From CBDCKN01 sp965219035 (GTDB taxonomy: Bacteria > Gemmatimonadota > Gemmatimonadetes > Longimicrobiales > Gaopeijiaceae), in NCBI GenBank assembly GCA_965219035.1, contig CBDCMR010000003.1:1364001-1428000 (forward strand): a stretch of DNA of 64,000 bases, in the 5' to 3' direction. Shown one piece after another: positions 16,709 through 26,162 of this stretch (positions are counted from its first letter, which is position 1; each line of letters begins with the position of its first letter). The translations under genes were made by a program, and so were the position numbers. The notes beneath the pieces were generated by a model. It was not told the origin of the DNA, did no database searches, and saw nothing but the letters and a program-made list of their open reading frames with translations.

Positions 16709-17574
16709 TGAGCGACTTCGGTGAAGGGCAGGAGCTAGACAAGGAGCAGGAGCTCGAGCGCGTCCTCCAGCTCGGAGACGAAGACGAATGGCAGAGGATG
16801 GCCGAGTACTTGCGGGAGATGCTCGAGCGGCATCCGGGCGACCCGGCCGTGCTCTGCTGGCTGGGCGTGGCCGAGCGGGAGCTGGGCATGGAGGGTTTTG
16901 CATACGAGCGCTTCAGGGCCTGCGTGGCCGCCGTGCCGAAGGACCCGTACGTCCTGGCCGTCGCGGGAAACGGCCTGGCCCGCTTCGACGATCCGGCGGC
17001 CGAGTCGACCCTGCGCACGGCGGCCCTCGCGGATGACGACGTTCCCTTCGCCCGCACTATGTATGGGGCCTACCTGTCCCGGGAGGGCATGTTCGAAGAG
17101 GCCCTGCGTGAGCTCTCGGCGGCTCTCGCCCTGGCCCCCGACGATCCCGAGACGCTCACCGAGTGGGGCGTGGCACTGGCCCTGAGCGGGCGCCTCGACG
17201 AAGCCGTGGAGAGTTTCTCAAAGGCTTGGGAGGTCGATCCGGAAGACGGCTGGGCGCGGGCGCTGGCCGGGCTCGTCCTGGTGAGCCTGGGCCGAACGGA
17301 AGACGCACTTGGCGATCTCCTGGGGGCCGCCGACCTCCGTCCGGAAGACGTGGAGCTCGCTCTCCTGGCCGCGTTGGCGGCTGCGGCGTCCGGTGAGGAA
17401 GACCGGGCCTACGAGCTCGTGGAGCGGGCCCGTCTGCGGGCCGCATCCGGAGATCTTCACCTCGTGGAGGCCGTCTCGGACGGCGTGGAAGAGGGACACG
17501 AGGCGTGCAAGACCTTCCTCGAAGAGGAGTTCGTTACGGGCGCGTTGCGCGAGAGACTCATGACGCGTCCTTGA
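16708..17574 (+). CDS. TPR-repeat protein
   Basis: 288 residues made largely of tetratricopeptide-like helical pairs (for example LCWLGVAERELGMEGFAYER, LTEWGVALALSGRLDEAVES, WARALAGLVLVSLGRTEDAL). No signal peptide, so probably cytoplasmic, with a role in protein contacts. ATG 16708 overlaps the phosphoglycerate mutase stop, implying translational coupling. Specific partner unknown. Confidence 0.8.
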   Translation: MSDFGEGQELDKEQELERVLQLGDEDEWQRMAEYLREMLERHPGDPAVLCWLGVAERELGMEGFAYERFRACVAAVPKDPYVLAVAGNGLARFDDPAAESTLRTAALADDDVPFARTMYGAYLSREGMFEEALRELSAALALAPDDPETLTEWGVALALSGRLDEAVESFSKAWEVDPEDGWARALAGLVLVSLGRTEDALGDLLGAADLRPEDVELALLAALAAAASGEEDRAYELVERARLRAASGDLHLVEAVSDGVEEGHEACKTFLEEEFVTGALRERLMTRP

Positions 17575-17677
17575 TCGTACCTTATCTTCCACAGATCCGT
17601 TATCAGCGGGTGGCTCTGCGTCGTGGCCTCGCACGGCGGTGGGCCGGCCCGCTATTGTGCGCCTGGCAGAGTAGTGC

Positions 17678-19075
17678 ATGGTGAGAGTTGCGGGGGGTTG
17701 CGCGGTCGCCCTCGCCTTCCTGGCCGTCTGGCCCAACGTCATCTCGGCGCAGAAGGAGGAGGCCATGGAGGTGTACATCCCGTACACCCAGTTCACCCTC
17801 GAGAACGGCCTCAACGTGATCGTCCACAGGGATCGGTCCCTGCCCGTCGCCGCCGTGAATCTCTGGTATCACGTGGGGTCCAGGAATGAGCGCCCGGGGC
17901 GGACCGGGTTCGCCCACCTCTTCGAGCACATCATGTTCGAGGGGTCGGCCAACGTGCCTGAAGGGGATATCGACAACCTGCTGGAGGCGGTGGGTGGAGC
18001 GCCCAACGGGTCGACCACCACCGACCGCACCAACTATCTGGAGACCGTCTCCTCCAACGCTCTCGAACTCGCCCTTTGGATCGAGGCGGACCGCATGGGG
18101 TGGCTCCTGGACACCATGACCCAGGAGAAGCTCGACATCCAGCGCGACGTGGTGAAGAACGAGCGGCGCCAGAGCTACGACGACCGCCCCTACGGCACGG
18201 CGTTCGAGACCATCTCGGCGAATCTGTACCCCGAGGACCATCCGTACCACTGGCCCGTCATCGGCTATATGGAGGACCTGAGCGCGGCCACCCTCGAAGA
18301 CGTGAGCGAGTTCTTCCGGACGTACTACGCCCCCAACAACGCCAGCCTGGCGGTCGCTGGCGACGTGCGGGTCTCGGAGGTCCGGGAGCTGGCCGAGCAA
18401 TACTTCGGGGACATCCCGGCCGGTCCGCCCATCCCCGAGGTGGAGGTCCCAGACCCGACTCTGGCGGTCGACCGCTACGTGGTGCTGGAGGACGAGGTGC
18501 AGCTCCCTCGGCTCTACATGGCGTGGCACTCGCCCGACGCGTTCAGCCAGGGAGACGCCAACATGGAAGTTTTGGGCTCCATCCTGGCCGAGGGCAAGAG
18601 CTCCCGGCTCTACCGCCGTCTGGTCCTGGAAGAGCAGGTGGCTCAGGACGTGAGCGCCTTCCAGAGCCCGAGCGAGATCGGCTCGTCGTTCGTCGTCATC
18701 GTCACGGCCAAGCCCGAGGGGTCCCTGGGAGATCTGGAGCGAGCGGTCCGGGAGGAGATCAACAGCCTCGTGGACGACGGTGTCAAAGGGGTGGAGATGG
18801 AGCGGTCCCTCAATCAGATCGAGACCGGCTTCGTGCAGGCCCTCGAGCGGGGCGGCGGCTTCAGCGGCAAGGCCGAGCGCCTAAACGAGTATTACTTCCT
18901 CACCGGCAATCCCGGCTTCGTGCGTCGGGACTTCGCCCGCTACGGCAGGGTGTCGGGCGAGAGCGTGAGGGAGCACGGCCGCAACTACCTGGTGGGGGCG
19001 CACGGGGTAGTGCTCTCTGTGGTGCCCCGGGGAGGGACGGACCTGGCCGTTCCGGAGGGGGGCGGGAATGGCTAG
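17678..19075 (+). CDS. M16-family zinc metalloprotease, active subunit (pair 1)
   Basis: 465 residues with a signal peptide (GGCAVALAFLAVWPNVISAQ). The inverted zinc motif H-x2-E-H is present as HLFEHIMFEG (His80, Glu83, His84). The C-terminal domain has LPRLYMAWHSPDAFSQGDAN and AEGKSSRLYRRLV, typical of the insulinase/processing-peptidase family. It acts outside the cytoplasm, degrading or processing peptides. It overlaps the next gene by 8 bases; that gene is a partner lacking the zinc motif, so the two probably form a heterodimer. Confidence 0.93.
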   Translation: MVRVAGGCAVALAFLAVWPNVISAQKEEAMEVYIPYTQFTLENGLNVIVHRDRSLPVAAVNLWYHVGSRNERPGRTGFAHLFEHIMFEGSANVPEGDIDNLLEAVGGAPNGSTTTDRTNYLETVSSNALELALWIEADRMGWLLDTMTQEKLDIQRDVVKNERRQSYDDRPYGTAFETISANLYPEDHPYHWPVIGYMEDLSAATLEDVSEFFRTYYAPNNASLAVAGDVRVSEVRELAEQYFGDIPAGPPIPEVEVPDPTLAVDRYVVLEDEVQLPRLYMAWHSPDAFSQGDANMEVLGSILAEGKSSRLYRRLVLEEQVAQDVSAFQSPSEIGSSFVVIVTAKPEGSLGDLERAVREEINSLVDDGVKGVEMERSLNQIETGFVQALERGGGFSGKAERLNEYYFLTGNPGFVRRDFARYGRVSGESVREHGRNYLVGAHGVVLSVVPRGGTDLAVPEGGGNG

Positions 19076-20612
19076 TCCTGGGATCGGACCACGGTGGCGC
19101 AGACCATACAGAAGTCGCATTAGGACGATGATCGGCATGGCGGCAGTGACCGGGCTGGCGGGGTGCTCGGTGAGCGCCTCGGGAGGCTCCCGCGGTGGAT
19201 CCATGAGCATCGGCGTCGACCGCGACGAAGAGGACCGGCAGGGGAGCTTCGACCGCAGCGTTCCGCCCTCGGTGGGCTCTCCGCCGTCCATGAGCGTGCC
19301 GGAGCGCCAGGTTTTCAAGCTGTCCAACGGCCTGCCGATCCACGTAGTGGAGGATCACGACCTCCCCATCGTCAGCGTCGAGGTCCACATCGGGGGCGGA
19401 GGCCGGGTGGGCACCCCCGGGCTCGGTGCGCTTCTAGCCGACATGCTGGACGAGGGGACCACCACCCGAAGCGCCGTGGAGCTGGCCGAAGAGGTGGAGC
19501 GTCTCGGAGCCAGCCTGTCCACCGGTGCGGGGCGGGACGGCTCGGTGGTTCGCGTGGGAGTTCTGAAGCCCCGGCTGGATGAGGTCCTGGAGCTCCTGGC
19601 CGACGTAGTACTGAACCCGGCCTTCGCCGAGGCCGAGATCGATCGTGTGAGGCGGCTGCGGATCACGCGCATCTTGCAGACCCGCGACGAGGCCCGGGAG
19701 CTGGCCGACAACGCCTTCGCAGACCAGCTCTACGAGCCTGGCAGCCCGTACGGGGTGCCCCTCCTGGGGACGGAGGCCGCCCTGCAACTGGTCGAGCGCT
19801 CCGATCTGGTAGAGCTGTACGAGCAGACGTTCAGGGCCGGCAACGTGTCGGTGGTGGTGGTGGGCGACGTGGACCGGGAGGAGTTGGAGGAGCAGCTCGA
19901 GGCCGCTCTGGGCTCCCTGCCCTCCGGCGAGGGATCGGGCTTGGTCGAGCAGGCTCCTCGGACCCTGGACGGCCTGGCCATCTACGTGGTGGACAAGCCG
20001 GGCGCTGCACAGTCGGAGATCCGCATTGGCCGGGTGGCCGTGGACCGGGGCACGCCCGACTACTTCCCGCTCATGGTCATGAACATGATCCTGGGTGGGT
20101 CCTTCACGAGCCGGCTGAACAGCAACCTCCGAGAGGACAAGGGCTACACCTACGGGGCCACTTCCGGCTTCTCCATGCGCCGCGAGCCGGGGCCGTTCGT
20201 GGCCCGCGCCGCCGTGAACACGCCGGTCACGGACTCGGCCGTGGTGGAGTTCCTCCGGGAGCTGAGGCGCCTCGTCGAAGAGCCCGTGGGGGACGTGGAG
20301 CTGGACCGGGCCCGCAAGTATCTGACGTTGCGGCTTCCCCAGCGGTTCGAGACCGTGGGGAGCGTGGCCGCGCAGATCGCCGACCAGGTGCTGAACGATC
20401 TTGCCGACGACTACTACGAGACGTACGTAGAGCGTGTGATGGAGGTGACTGCCGAGGACGTACGGCGCGTGGCCGTCGAGTACCTGGATCCGGACGAGAT
20501 GGTCGTCGTCATCGCCGGTGATCGCGCGGCGATCCAGGAGGGCCTCGAGGGGTTGGGGTTGGGTTCCGTGACTTTACTTACCGATCCGACGGTGATGGAC
20601 GACGCACCCTAG
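19068..20612 (+). CDS. M16-family protein, zinc-less partner (pair 1), probable lipoprotein
   Basis: The M16 fold is clear (FKLSNGLPIHVVEDHDLPIV, and IRIGRVAVDRGTPDYFPLMV with NMILGGSFTSRLNSNLRE). Where the active subunit has HxxEH this one has LGALLADMLDEGT, so it cannot bind the catalytic zinc. Such partners shape the chamber and bind substrate. An N-terminal hydrophobic stretch ends in LAGC (from MIGMAAVTGLAGCS), a lipobox, so the true start may be ATG 19128 or 19137 rather than 19068, and the protein may be anchored in a membrane. Stop TAG at 20610-20612. Confidence 0.88.
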   Translation: MASPGIGPRWRRPYRSRIRTMIGMAAVTGLAGCSVSASGGSRGGSMSIGVDRDEEDRQGSFDRSVPPSVGSPPSMSVPERQVFKLSNGLPIHVVEDHDLPIVSVEVHIGGGGRVGTPGLGALLADMLDEGTTTRSAVELAEEVERLGASLSTGAGRDGSVVRVGVLKPRLDEVLELLADVVLNPAFAEAEIDRVRRLRITRILQTRDEARELADNAFADQLYEPGSPYGVPLLGTEAALQLVERSDLVELYEQTFRAGNVSVVVVGDVDREELEEQLEAALGSLPSGEGSGLVEQAPRTLDGLAIYVVDKPGAAQSEIRIGRVAVDRGTPDYFPLMVMNMILGGSFTSRLNSNLREDKGYTYGATSGFSMRREPGPFVARAAVNTPVTDSAVVEFLRELRRLVEEPVGDVELDRARKYLTLRLPQRFETVGSVAAQIADQVLNDLADDYYETYVERVMEVTAEDVRRVAVEYLDPDEMVVVIAGDRAAIQEGLEGLGLGSVTLLTDPTVMDDAP

Positions 20613-20641
20613 TCCTGACCGCTCGAGGAGCGACTACCTAT

Positions 20642-21934
20642 ATGTTGTCGATACCTGTCGAGCGCTTCACGCTGGACAACGGCCTCCGTGTCAACCTCTC
20701 CCACGATCCCTCCACGCCCGTGGTGGCCGTGAACCTCTGGTACGCCGTGGGGTCGCGGAACGAGCGCCTCGGGAAGACAGGCTTCGCGCATCTCTTCGAG
20801 CACATGATGTTCCAGGGCTCCGAGCACGTACCCAAGAACCGCCACTTCGAGTTCGTCGAGAGGGCTGGAGGGACCCTCAACGCTACGACCTGGTTCGACC
20901 GCACGAACTACTTCGAGACAGTGCCGTCCCATCACCTCGAGCTAGCGCTCTGGCTCGAGTCCGACCGGATGGGTTGGATGCTGCCGGCCATGACCCAGGA
21001 GAAGCTGGACAACCAGCGCGACGTGGTCATGAACGAGAAGCGCCAGCGCTACGACAACCAGCCCTACGGAGACTGGGACGAGTGGATCCAGGCCATGGTC
21101 TACCCCGAGGCCCATCCTTACCACCACACGGTGATCGGCTCCATGGACGATATCGAGGCGGCCACCCTGGAAGACGTGGCCGAGTTCTTTGAGACGTTCT
21201 ACGTGCCAAACAACGCGGTCCTCACTGTGTGCGGGGACTTCAACGAGGACGAGGCCCTTGAGATGATCGAGCGGCACTTCGGCGAGATTCCCCGAGGTGG
21301 CGAGATCCCGCCCATGGCGGGAGAGCCGGAACTGAGCCCAACGATCGGCTCCACGGTCCGGGAGCGGGTGGAAGCGGAAGTGCCCCTCCCCAGGGTCCTC
21401 ATGGCCTTCCGCATCCCCCCTTACACCGATCCGGCTTTCTACGCCGCCGACGTGGCGAGCGCCGTGGCGGGGTCAGGCAGGGCGTCGCGGCTCTACCGCT
21501 CTCTGGTACGGGAGCGAAGGGTTGCAAAGGACGTGGTGAGCCACACCTTCCCGCTCACCACCGGCGCGGGCATGCTCCTGGTGTGGGCCACCGGCTTCCC
21601 CGGATCCGATCCCGTGGAGCTCGAGACCGCTCTGGCCGACGAGCTCGAGGGGCTCGAGTCGGTACGGGAGGAGGAGATCCAGCGAGCCATCGCCCTCACC
21701 GAGACCCACCTCGTCCGTCAGATCCAGCGCGTGGGGGAGCGGGCCGACCTACTCTCAATGTTCGACCAGTTCTTCGACGACCCGGGCCGCCTGAACAGCG
21801 AGCTGGAGCGCATGCGCGCCGTGACGCCCGCTCAGGTCTCGGAGTTCACCAAGGGCTGCCTGGGACCCAGCAACCGGGCCGTCCTGACCTACGTACCCGC
21901 CATGCATGAGCCACGCGCCAAGGAGGCCTCGTGA
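20642..21934 (+). CDS. M16-family zinc metalloprotease, active subunit (pair 2)
   Basis: 430 residues. The zinc motif HLFEHMMFQG is intact (His50, Glu53, His54). It is closely similar to the first active subunit over NLWYAVGSRNERLGKTGFAH and FDRTNYFETVPSHHLELALW, so the pairs probably arose by duplication. Unlike pair 1 it starts directly with the protease domain and has no signal peptide. It may act in the cytoplasm, or its leader may have been lost. It overlaps the next gene by 4 bases. Confidence 0.93.
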   Translation: MLSIPVERFTLDNGLRVNLSHDPSTPVVAVNLWYAVGSRNERLGKTGFAHLFEHMMFQGSEHVPKNRHFEFVERAGGTLNATTWFDRTNYFETVPSHHLELALWLESDRMGWMLPAMTQEKLDNQRDVVMNEKRQRYDNQPYGDWDEWIQAMVYPEAHPYHHTVIGSMDDIEAATLEDVAEFFETFYVPNNAVLTVCGDFNEDEALEMIERHFGEIPRGGEIPPMAGEPELSPTIGSTVRERVEAEVPLPRVLMAFRIPPYTDPAFYAADVASAVAGSGRASRLYRSLVRERRVAKDVVSHTFPLTTGAGMLLVWATGFPGSDPVELETALADELEGLESVREEEIQRAIALTETHLVRQIQRVGERADLLSMFDQFFDDPGRLNSELERMRAVTPAQVSEFTKGCLGPSNRAVLTYVPAMHEPRAKEAS

Positions 21935-23292
21935 GCCACACGCAACGTTCCGCCGCCCCAAACCCCGGGGCCATCCGCCGCTTCGACTTTCCGCCCGTAC
22001 AGACCGATCGCCTCGACAACGGTCTCGAGATGCGCTCGGTCCAGACCCACAGGCTCCCCATCGTCACGGTGAGCCTGGTGCTGGATGCCGGTGAGGCCAC
22101 GCTGAGCGAGGACCGGGCCGGGCTGGCCGTGCTCACCGGCGACTCGCTGGAGGGAGGGACCGTAGCGCGGTCCGGGGCCGAGCTGGCAGAGGCGTTGGAG
22201 TCCCTCGGCGCCGGGCTCTCCGTGCGGACCGGGTGGGACGCCACCACCATCTCTCTCTCGTGCCTCCCGGACCGGCTGGACGAGGCCATGAGCATCCTGG
22301 CCGAGGTCGTGCTTCGCCCGGGCTTCCCCGCCGACGAGGTGGGCCGGGTGCGGGGGCAACACCTGGCTACCATTCAGCAGCGCAAGATGGATCCCGCCAG
22401 CATCGCCACCGACGCGGCCCATCGGCTGACCTACGCCGAGGGGATTCCGTACGGCCGCCCCCTCGGGGGCAGCGTGGAGTCTGTGACCCCCTTCGGTCCC
22501 GAGGCGGCCGCCGGCTTCGTGGAAGCCCGCTACCGCCCCGGGAACGCGGGACTGGTGGTGGTGGGCCACGTGGATCTGGACGAGACGAAGGTCCTGGCCC
22601 AGCGCTGCTTCGGCGACTGGCGGGGGGCCGCCCCCGCCCGGAACGGATTCGAGCCGGAGCCCAGGGCCCGCGAGCAGAGGGTGGTGATCGTCGACCGTCC
22701 CGAGGCCGTCCAGTCCGAGATCCGCATCGGACACGTGGGACAGCCGCGCTCCACGCCGGACTACTTCCCGCTCCTGGTGTTCAACACCATCCTCGGTGGG
22801 GCCTTCACGAGCCGCCTGAACCTGAATCTCCGAGAGCACAACGGCTTCACCTACGGTGTGCGCTCGGGGTTCGCCTTCCGGCGCGACGCGGGGCCCTGGA
22901 CCATTTCCACCGCCGTGGGCACCGAGGTGACGGCGGACGCCGTCCGGGAAGCGGTGAGCGAGGTGGATGGCCTTCTCTCAGACGGGCCCACCGATGAAGA
23001 GGTGGAGGCGTCCCGGGACTACATGGCGGGCGTCTTCCCTCTGCGGCTCGAGACCACGGGGCAGATCGCGTCCCGGATCTCGGAGCTGATCATCTACGAT
23101 CTCCCCCACGACTACCACGCCACCTACAGAGACCGGATCCGCGAGGTCACCCGCGACCAGGCTCTGGACGCCGCGCGCCGGTGCATCCGCCCTGATGAGA
23201 TCACCGTGCTGGTCGGGGGGGACGCCAAGGTGGTCCGCGGTCCTCTGGAGGACCTCGGCATGGGACCGCTGGAGGTAGAAGAGGCTTCCTGA
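21931..23292 (+). CDS. M16-family protein, zinc-less partner (pair 2)
   Basis: 453 residues with the M16 fold: FPPVQTDRLDNGLEMRSVQT, RIGHVGQPRSTPDYFPLLVF, NTILGGAFTSRLNLNLREHN. The HxxEH motif is replaced by LAVLTGDSLEGGT, so no zinc site. GTG start 21931 overlaps the active subunit stop, fitting a coupled heterodimer. Like its active partner it lacks a signal peptide. Confidence 0.9.
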   Translation: MSHTQRSAAPNPGAIRRFDFPPVQTDRLDNGLEMRSVQTHRLPIVTVSLVLDAGEATLSEDRAGLAVLTGDSLEGGTVARSGAELAEALESLGAGLSVRTGWDATTISLSCLPDRLDEAMSILAEVVLRPGFPADEVGRVRGQHLATIQQRKMDPASIATDAAHRLTYAEGIPYGRPLGGSVESVTPFGPEAAAGFVEARYRPGNAGLVVVGHVDLDETKVLAQRCFGDWRGAAPARNGFEPEPRAREQRVVIVDRPEAVQSEIRIGHVGQPRSTPDYFPLLVFNTILGGAFTSRLNLNLREHNGFTYGVRSGFAFRRDAGPWTISTAVGTEVTADAVREAVSEVDGLLSDGPTDEEVEASRDYMAGVFPLRLETTGQIASRISELIIYDLPHDYHATYRDRIREVTRDQALDAARRCIRPDEITVLVGGDAKVVRGPLEDLGMGPLEVEEAS

Positions 23293-23441
23293 GCGGTCGG
23301 GCGCCCGGGATCCGGCCGCCTGGGGTCTCCCCGGCGCCTGACTTCTTGCCCATTCCGCGTTCCATTGCAACGCCCGGCTCCGGTCCACATATCCCATAGT
23401 GGTGACGGGTACGGTCGGCCGGGTGGGCCCTTGTCCTTCAG

Positions 23442-23540
23442 TTGAGGGAAACGAGCCTCGACGCCGACGAGTTCATCGCAGTGGTGTGGCTGCCTTTCTC
23501 CGAGATGCTGGAGATGGTGCGAGACGGGCGGCCTGATCGT
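23442..23540 (+). pseudogene. NUDIX hydrolase C-terminal remnant
   Basis: One frame reads LDADEFIAVVWLPFSEMLEM then VRDGRPD, the usual C-terminal segment of ADP-ribose-pyrophosphatase-like NUDIX hydrolases. No NUDIX box lies upstream, and the downstream continuation is not family-like. The 410 bases between the M16 operon and the sigma gene (23293-23703) otherwise show nothing I recognise except the sigma gene's leader. Confidence 0.5.
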
Positions 23541-23703
23541 GGGGTGTGTCGCGATCGTGACATGACACGTCCTTATTGTGGGACGGAAGAGGTGGAGATA
23601 TGGCAGGGATCGGCCTGTTTTGAGGCGATCTAGGGGGTGGCACGGAACCTGCACCGATTCTCGCAGGGGGATTGGTGCGCACCCGTGAAGCGGGGGTAGA
23701 GAC

Positions 23704-24345
23704 GTGACGGAAGTAGCGAAACTACAGGTCGTGCCTGGGGAGGCGGCAAAAGAGCATCGCAAGATGCTCGGACAGCTGGACGACAGCGAAGTCGTCCGGG
23801 CCTTCCTAGCGGGTGACGAGCGCGCGTTCGGAGAGCTGGTCAAGCGCTACGACGGACGGCTGCTCAACTTCGTCTACCGTACGGTGGGTGACAGGGAGCG
23901 CGGCCAGGACCTGGTCCAGGAGACCTTTGTCCGGGTGTACCGCCACATGCACCGCTTCGACCAGACCAAGAAGTTCTCGACGTGGATCTACACCATCGCC
24001 GGGAACCTGGCCAAGAACGAGCTGCGGAACCGATCCCGCAACCCGCTCGTGCTCTTCCAGACGATCCGGAAAAACTGGGAAGCCGACCACCGTCCGCTGG
24101 AATGGGAGGACTCGTCCTTCAGGCCCGACGACCTCTATCGCAAGCGCTTCCTGAAGGAGCTCGTGGAGAAGGCGGTGGTGGAGCTGCCGGAGCATCACCG
24201 AATCGTCTTCGTGCTCCGTGAGCTCGAGGGCAAGACGTACGAGGAGATCGCAGAGATCACCGGGTGCAACCTGGGGACCGTGAAGAGTCGATTGAATCGG
24301 GCGCGTAACAACTTCGCCCGACTGATCGGACCCTCCCTGGAGTAG
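23704..24345 (+). CDS. ECF-type RNA polymerase sigma factor (RpoE-like)
   Basis: 213 residues. Region 2: FGELVKRYDGRLLNFVYRTV, RGQDLVQETFVRVYRHMHRF, KFSTWIYTIAGNLAKNELRN. Region 4: VELPEHHRIVFVLRELEGKT then YEEIAEITGCNLGTVKSRLN, the helix-turn-helix for the -35 box. About 25 N-terminal residues precede region 2. GTG start at 23704. A terminator-like hairpin follows at 24400, then an anti-sigma gene, so the two may be separately as well as jointly expressed. Confidence 0.92.
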   Translation: MTEVAKLQVVPGEAAKEHRKMLGQLDDSEVVRAFLAGDERAFGELVKRYDGRLLNFVYRTVGDRERGQDLVQETFVRVYRHMHRFDQTKKFSTWIYTIAGNLAKNELRNRSRNPLVLFQTIRKNWEADHRPLEWEDSSFRPDDLYRKRFLKELVEKAVVELPEHHRIVFVLRELEGKTYEEIAEITGCNLGTVKSRLNRARNNFARLIGPSLE

Positions 24346-24399
24346 TGCGCTAGGAGCGTCCGCAGAGAGCGAATCGATGCGGGCCGACCAGGGAGAAAG

Positions 24400-24444
24400 G
24401 CGAGGCCTCCGCCGACTTCGGTCGCCGGGGGCCTCCCGCTTTTC
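24400..24444 (+). terminator. Rho-independent terminator-like hairpin
   Basis: GCGAGGCC..CCG pairs with CGG..GGGGCCTCCCGC around an ACTTC loop, followed by TTTTCC. It lies between the sigma gene and its probable anti-sigma gene, and could attenuate transcription so that less anti-sigma than sigma is made. Confidence 0.55.
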
Positions 24445-24574
24445 CGGAACCTGATCCACTCCCTCCTGTACCAACCCCATGGAGAGGGAACACCGCGATA
24501 CCACGCTACGTAGTATCCCACCTCGACGTATGATGTCGGACTGGGAGTATCAGGACAGGAGACTGCTCGGCACC

Positions 24575-25123
24575 ATGGATTGCTCGGAGTTTCTCGGTCG
24601 CTTTTCCGAGTTCTATGACGCTCCTCTGGGTGCGCCCATTCGAGGGGATGCGGAAACCCATATGGAGGAATGCGAGAAGTGCGCCCGCTACGAGCAGGTC
24701 GTCTCTCGGGGGGTGAAGCTCCTGCAAGGCGCGCCCCGGATGGAGCTGCCCGAGTCCTTCCGTCCCCGTCTCCAACACCGGCTCTTCCACATCGACGATT
24801 GGGATGGGGCGGCTCATACGACCAGCGCTTCAGCGGTGCCGGTGGCGGCTGCCGTGGGAATGGCCATTCTCCTCACGATCATCGCCTGGTACCCCTCCGT
24901 GTGGCGCGCCACTCCCGAGGTGAGCCTCCCGGCCATCATCGTATCGGGTCCGCCGGGGCCGGCGCCTCAGTTCCCCACGGACGTCCTGGGATTTCCCGTC
25001 GGGTCGCCCCTCAACCTGGGGAGCGGACTCTGGTCCGATCCCAACACGTTGCTCTACGAGTACTCTCCCATGGGTGAGCGGTACCGGAACAACTCGGTGC
25101 TCCGACGAACGGGCCTCGATTGA
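24575..25123 (+). CDS. Membrane anti-sigma factor with zinc-finger N-terminus
   Basis: 182 residues from ATG 24575 (the frame is open from 24479 and ATG 24530 or 24533 is possible). HMEECEKC gives the H-x3-C-x2-C zinc signature that binds ECF sigma factors. One transmembrane helix (VAAAVGMAILLTIIAWYP) separates it from a short outer tail rich in Pro and Gly. Downstream of an ECF sigma gene on the same strand, so the likely partner is clear. Confidence 0.75.
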   Translation: MDCSEFLGRFSEFYDAPLGAPIRGDAETHMEECEKCARYEQVVSRGVKLLQGAPRMELPESFRPRLQHRLFHIDDWDGAAHTTSASAVPVAAAVGMAILLTIIAWYPSVWRATPEVSLPAIIVSGPPGPAPQFPTDVLGFPVGSPLNLGSGLWSDPNTLLYEYSPMGERYRNNSVLRRTGLD

Positions 25124-25157
25124 ACGCACCGGAGCCGATGACAACCCGGGCGATGCA

Positions 25158-26162
25158 ATGACGAGCCCCCTCCGGAAGGCCCTCGAGCAGGGATCCCGGG
25201 GCGGGGTTTTCTTCCTTTGGGGCGAGGACGAGCACCGCAAGGGAGAGGCCGCAAAGGAGTTCGTGGACGCCCACCTCGATGAGTCCACAAAGGACTTCAA
25301 CCTGGACGTTCTTCAGGGCTCGGAGGTGAACGTCGAGGATCTGGCCCGTATCGTTGCAACGCCTCCCATGATGGCTGAGTGGCGGGTGGTGGTCGTCAAG
25401 GGAGCCGAGGCCTTTGCCGGGGCCGCCCGGGCTCGTGATCTGGTGTTGGGCCTGGCCGAGTCGCCACCGCCCGATCTCACCCTCATCCTCACGGCGCGCA
25501 TCCCCAGCGGCTCCAAGGCCAAGTTTTACACCCGGCTTAAGAAGGTCGCCCGGTCCGCAGAGTTCTCCGCCATCACCGCGGACGACGCACCCGGATGGCT
25601 CATGGGGCAGGCGCAGGCGCGCTTCGGCATGACGCTCGAGTCCGATGCGGCCCGGGCTCTCGCCCACGGGATCGGAACCGATCTCGGCATCCTGTCGCGG
25701 GAGCTGGAGAAGCTGGCGTGCTTCGCCGGCGAGGGCGAGCGCATCACCGTCGAGCACGTGCGCACCGCCGGGAGCGCCCTCCCCGAACAGGACCGCTGGC
25801 ACTGGTTCGACCTCGTGGGCGGCCGGAAGTTCGACGAGGCGTTACTGGGACTTCGTATCCTGCTGGCCCAGGGCGAGAGCGGGGTTGGCCTTACCGTGGG
25901 CCTCGCCACCCATCTCCTCCGGATCGGCATCGCGGTGGAGCAGGGGCAGGCGGCTCTCGAGCAAGTACTCCCTCCGCACCAGAAGTGGCTGTCCCGGCAG
26001 ATCGCGCGGCAGGCCGACGGCTGGAGCTCGGCGGCGATCCGGGAAGGGATTCTCGGACTCCTCCGGGTGGACCGGCTGCTCAAGGCGAGCTCACTCTCGG
26101 ACGAGCATCACCTCGAGGAATGGCTTCTCACCGTTATGACCTTCGAAGAGGCGGCGGCCTGA
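25158..26162 (+). CDS. holA: DNA polymerase III delta subunit
   Basis: Clamp-loader subunit that opens the sliding clamp during replication; 334 residues. Recognisable parts are VFFLWGEDEHRKGEAAKEFV at the N-terminus, ATPPMMAEWRVVVVKGAEAF, LTARIPSGSKAKFYTRLKKV, and HGIGTDLGILSRELEKLACF with a C-terminal helical collar region. ATG 25158 was chosen because the homology begins directly after it; frames from 25074 add residues unlike the family. The stop overlaps the next start (TGATG). Confidence 0.9.
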   Translation: MTSPLRKALEQGSRGGVFFLWGEDEHRKGEAAKEFVDAHLDESTKDFNLDVLQGSEVNVEDLARIVATPPMMAEWRVVVVKGAEAFAGAARARDLVLGLAESPPPDLTLILTARIPSGSKAKFYTRLKKVARSAEFSAITADDAPGWLMGQAQARFGMTLESDAARALAHGIGTDLGILSRELEKLACFAGEGERITVEHVRTAGSALPEQDRWHWFDLVGGRKFDEALLGLRILLAQGESGVGLTVGLATHLLRIGIAVEQGQAALEQVLPPHQKWLSRQIARQADGWSSAAIREGILGLLRVDRLLKASSLSDEHHLEEWLLTVMTFEEAAA

